In this document: positions 5,870 to 6,709 of the stretch, piece by piece | How the letters are laid out: the number at the start of each line of letters is the position of its first letter | How positions within the stretch are numbered: position 1 is the stretch's first letter | From: Alphaproteobacteria bacterium TMED109 | GTDB taxonomy: Bacteria > Pseudomonadota > Alphaproteobacteria > TMED109 | NCBI GenBank assembly: GCA_002171375.1 | Contig: NHFK01000007.1 | Span: 33,354-40,062 of the forward strand | Direction: 5' to 3' | DNA length: 6,709 nucleotides | Notes under the pieces: generated by a model | The model's database searches: none | The model's input: only the letters and a program-made list of their open reading frames with translations | What the model was told of the DNA's origin: nothing | Made by a program: the position numbers and the translations under genes

Positions 5870-6709
5870 TTATTTAGATAAAGTACGACTAATAATTTCT
5901 TTCATGATTTCGTTAGTGCCTCCATAAATTCGCTGTACTCTTGCATCTTCCCATGATCTAGCAATTGGATACTCTCTCATATAACCATAGCCACCATGTA
6001 ATTGAACACATTCATCTACGAGTTTACACTGTAGTTCTGTTGTCCATAATTTAGCCATAGCCCCTTCAACAGCATCAAAATCATTATTTAAATGTTTTTC
6101 TATACATTCATCAATATATATTTGGGCAACAGTCAACTCTGTTTTTAATTCTGCTAATTTAAATTTTGTGTTTTGAAATTCTGCTATTTTTTTTCCAAAA
6201 GCATTTCTTTCATTTACATATTCTATAGTCCAATCTAATGCTGCTTCTGCTGCAGCAATGGCAGAAACCGCAATAGCTAGACGCTCTTGAGGAAGTTGTT
6301 CCATCAAGTTATAAAAACCTTTACCTTTAGAACCTAAAAGGTTTGAAATAGGAAGTTTAACATTATCAAAAAATAACTCTGATGTGTCTTGAGCTTTTAA
6401 TCCAACTTTATCTAAATTTCTGCCTCTCTTAAAACCATCTCTATCTCCTTCACATATAATAAGTGAAGTACCTTTTGCACCAGAACTAGGATCAGTTTTT
6501 GCAACAACAATAATTAAATCAGCATTCTGTCCATTTGTTATAAAAGTTTTTTGTCCATTTAGTATTATTTCATCATCTGTTATTTTTGCGTTTGTTTTAA
6601 CTGATTGTAAATCACTTCCAGTGCCTGGTTCTGTCATAGCTATAGCTCCAACTAATCTACCTTCACACATTCCTGGTAACCAACTATTTTTTTGGCTTTC
6701 TGTCCCATA
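5870..6709 (-). CDS. Acyl-CoA dehydrogenase, long-chain/isovaleryl type (5' end beyond right edge)
   Basis: This FAD enzyme oxidises acyl-CoA to trans-2-enoyl-CoA, the first beta-oxidation step, passing electrons to ETF. The frame is open to the right edge, so 279 C-terminal residues of about 380 are visible; an internal ATG at 6668-6670 is not the start, because the codons before it read as family sequence (NSWLPGM). The middle domain has the flavin-binding AMTEPGTGSD motif near residues 24-33. The C-terminal domain has ERNAFGKKIAEFQ, QLHGGYGYMREYPIAR and ARVQRIYGGTNEIMKE. The catalytic base is of the long-chain/isovaleryl type: Glu142 in LPQERLAIA, while the position of the medium-chain Glu376 is Gly263 in YGGTNE. 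The wording closely resembles vertebrate long-chain acyl-CoA dehydrogenase, but substrate choice cannot be fixed by this. It is the first visible gene of the operon with the thiolase and FadB-like genes. Confidence 0.94.
   Translation of the reverse strand, partial: YGTESQKNSWLPGMCEGRLVGAIAMTEPGTGSDLQSVKTNAKITDDEIILNGQKTFITNGQNADLIIVVAKTDPSSGAKGTSLIICEGDRDGFKRGRNLDKVGLKAQDTSELFFDNVKLPISNLLGSKGKGFYNLMEQLPQERLAIAVSAIAAAEAALDWTIEYVNERNAFGKKIAEFQNTKFKLAELKTELTVAQIYIDECIEKHLNNDFDAVEGAMAKLWTTELQCKLVDECVQLHGGYGYMREYPIARSWEDARVQRIYGGTNEIMKEIISRTLSK

Noticed and set aside
5870..6670. Acyl-CoA dehydrogenase starting at the ATG at 6668-6670
   Set aside because: The 13 codons upstream, to the window edge, are open and read as family sequence leading into NSWLPGM, so this Met is internal and the gene is truncated by the window.

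Overview
This window is AT-rich (by eye about 30% GC), densely packed chromosomal DNA. It most likely comes from an alphaproteobacterium with a streamlined genome, such as a SAR11-like or similar free-living marine lineage. Three observations support this: pdxH divergent from fabI-aroC (an order I recognise from alphaproteobacteria), FabI wording of the alphaproteobacterial type ([22 protein letters not shown]), and intergenic gaps of -1 to 21 bp outside two short divergent promoter regions. The exact lineage cannot be fixed from the sequence alone. I see no RNA genes, mobile elements, CRISPR arrays or prophage.

Layout, left to right. Positions 1-617 (minus) hold the 5' part of aroC (chorismate synthase), which runs off the left edge. 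Positions 620-1462 (minus) hold fabI (enoyl-ACP reductase), 2 bp upstream of aroC and probably in the same operon. A 137-bp divergent promoter region separates fabI from pdxH (1600-2202, plus; pyridoxamine 5'-phosphate oxidase). pdxH abuts, stop codon to stop codon, a MaoC-type hydratase gene (2203-2661, minus). A 96-bp divergent region with plausible promoters on both strands leads to msrB (2758-3132, plus). msrB converges, with a 2-bp gap, on a three-gene beta-oxidation operon read right to left: a long-chain/isovaleryl-type acyl-CoA dehydrogenase (5870-6709, start beyond the right edge), a thiolase (4643-5848) and a FadB/FadJ-like protein (3135-4643).

The acyl-CoA dehydrogenase would make the enoyl-CoA and the thiolase would cleave the 3-ketoacyl-CoA. 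The two middle steps normally belong to the FadB/FadJ alpha subunit. Here that protein has 502 residues instead of about 700-720. It keeps the crotonase fold, the linker helices and both C-terminal helical domains, but the whole NAD-binding Rossmann domain that carries the dehydrogenase active site is missing, in frame. Its crotonase part has also lost one of the two catalytic glutamates (Asn135). It is therefore probably a catalytically impaired or dead subunit that is still translated in coupling (TAATG overlap) with an intact thiolase. This is the most unusual feature of the window. The other genes look like ordinary functional housekeeping enzymes.
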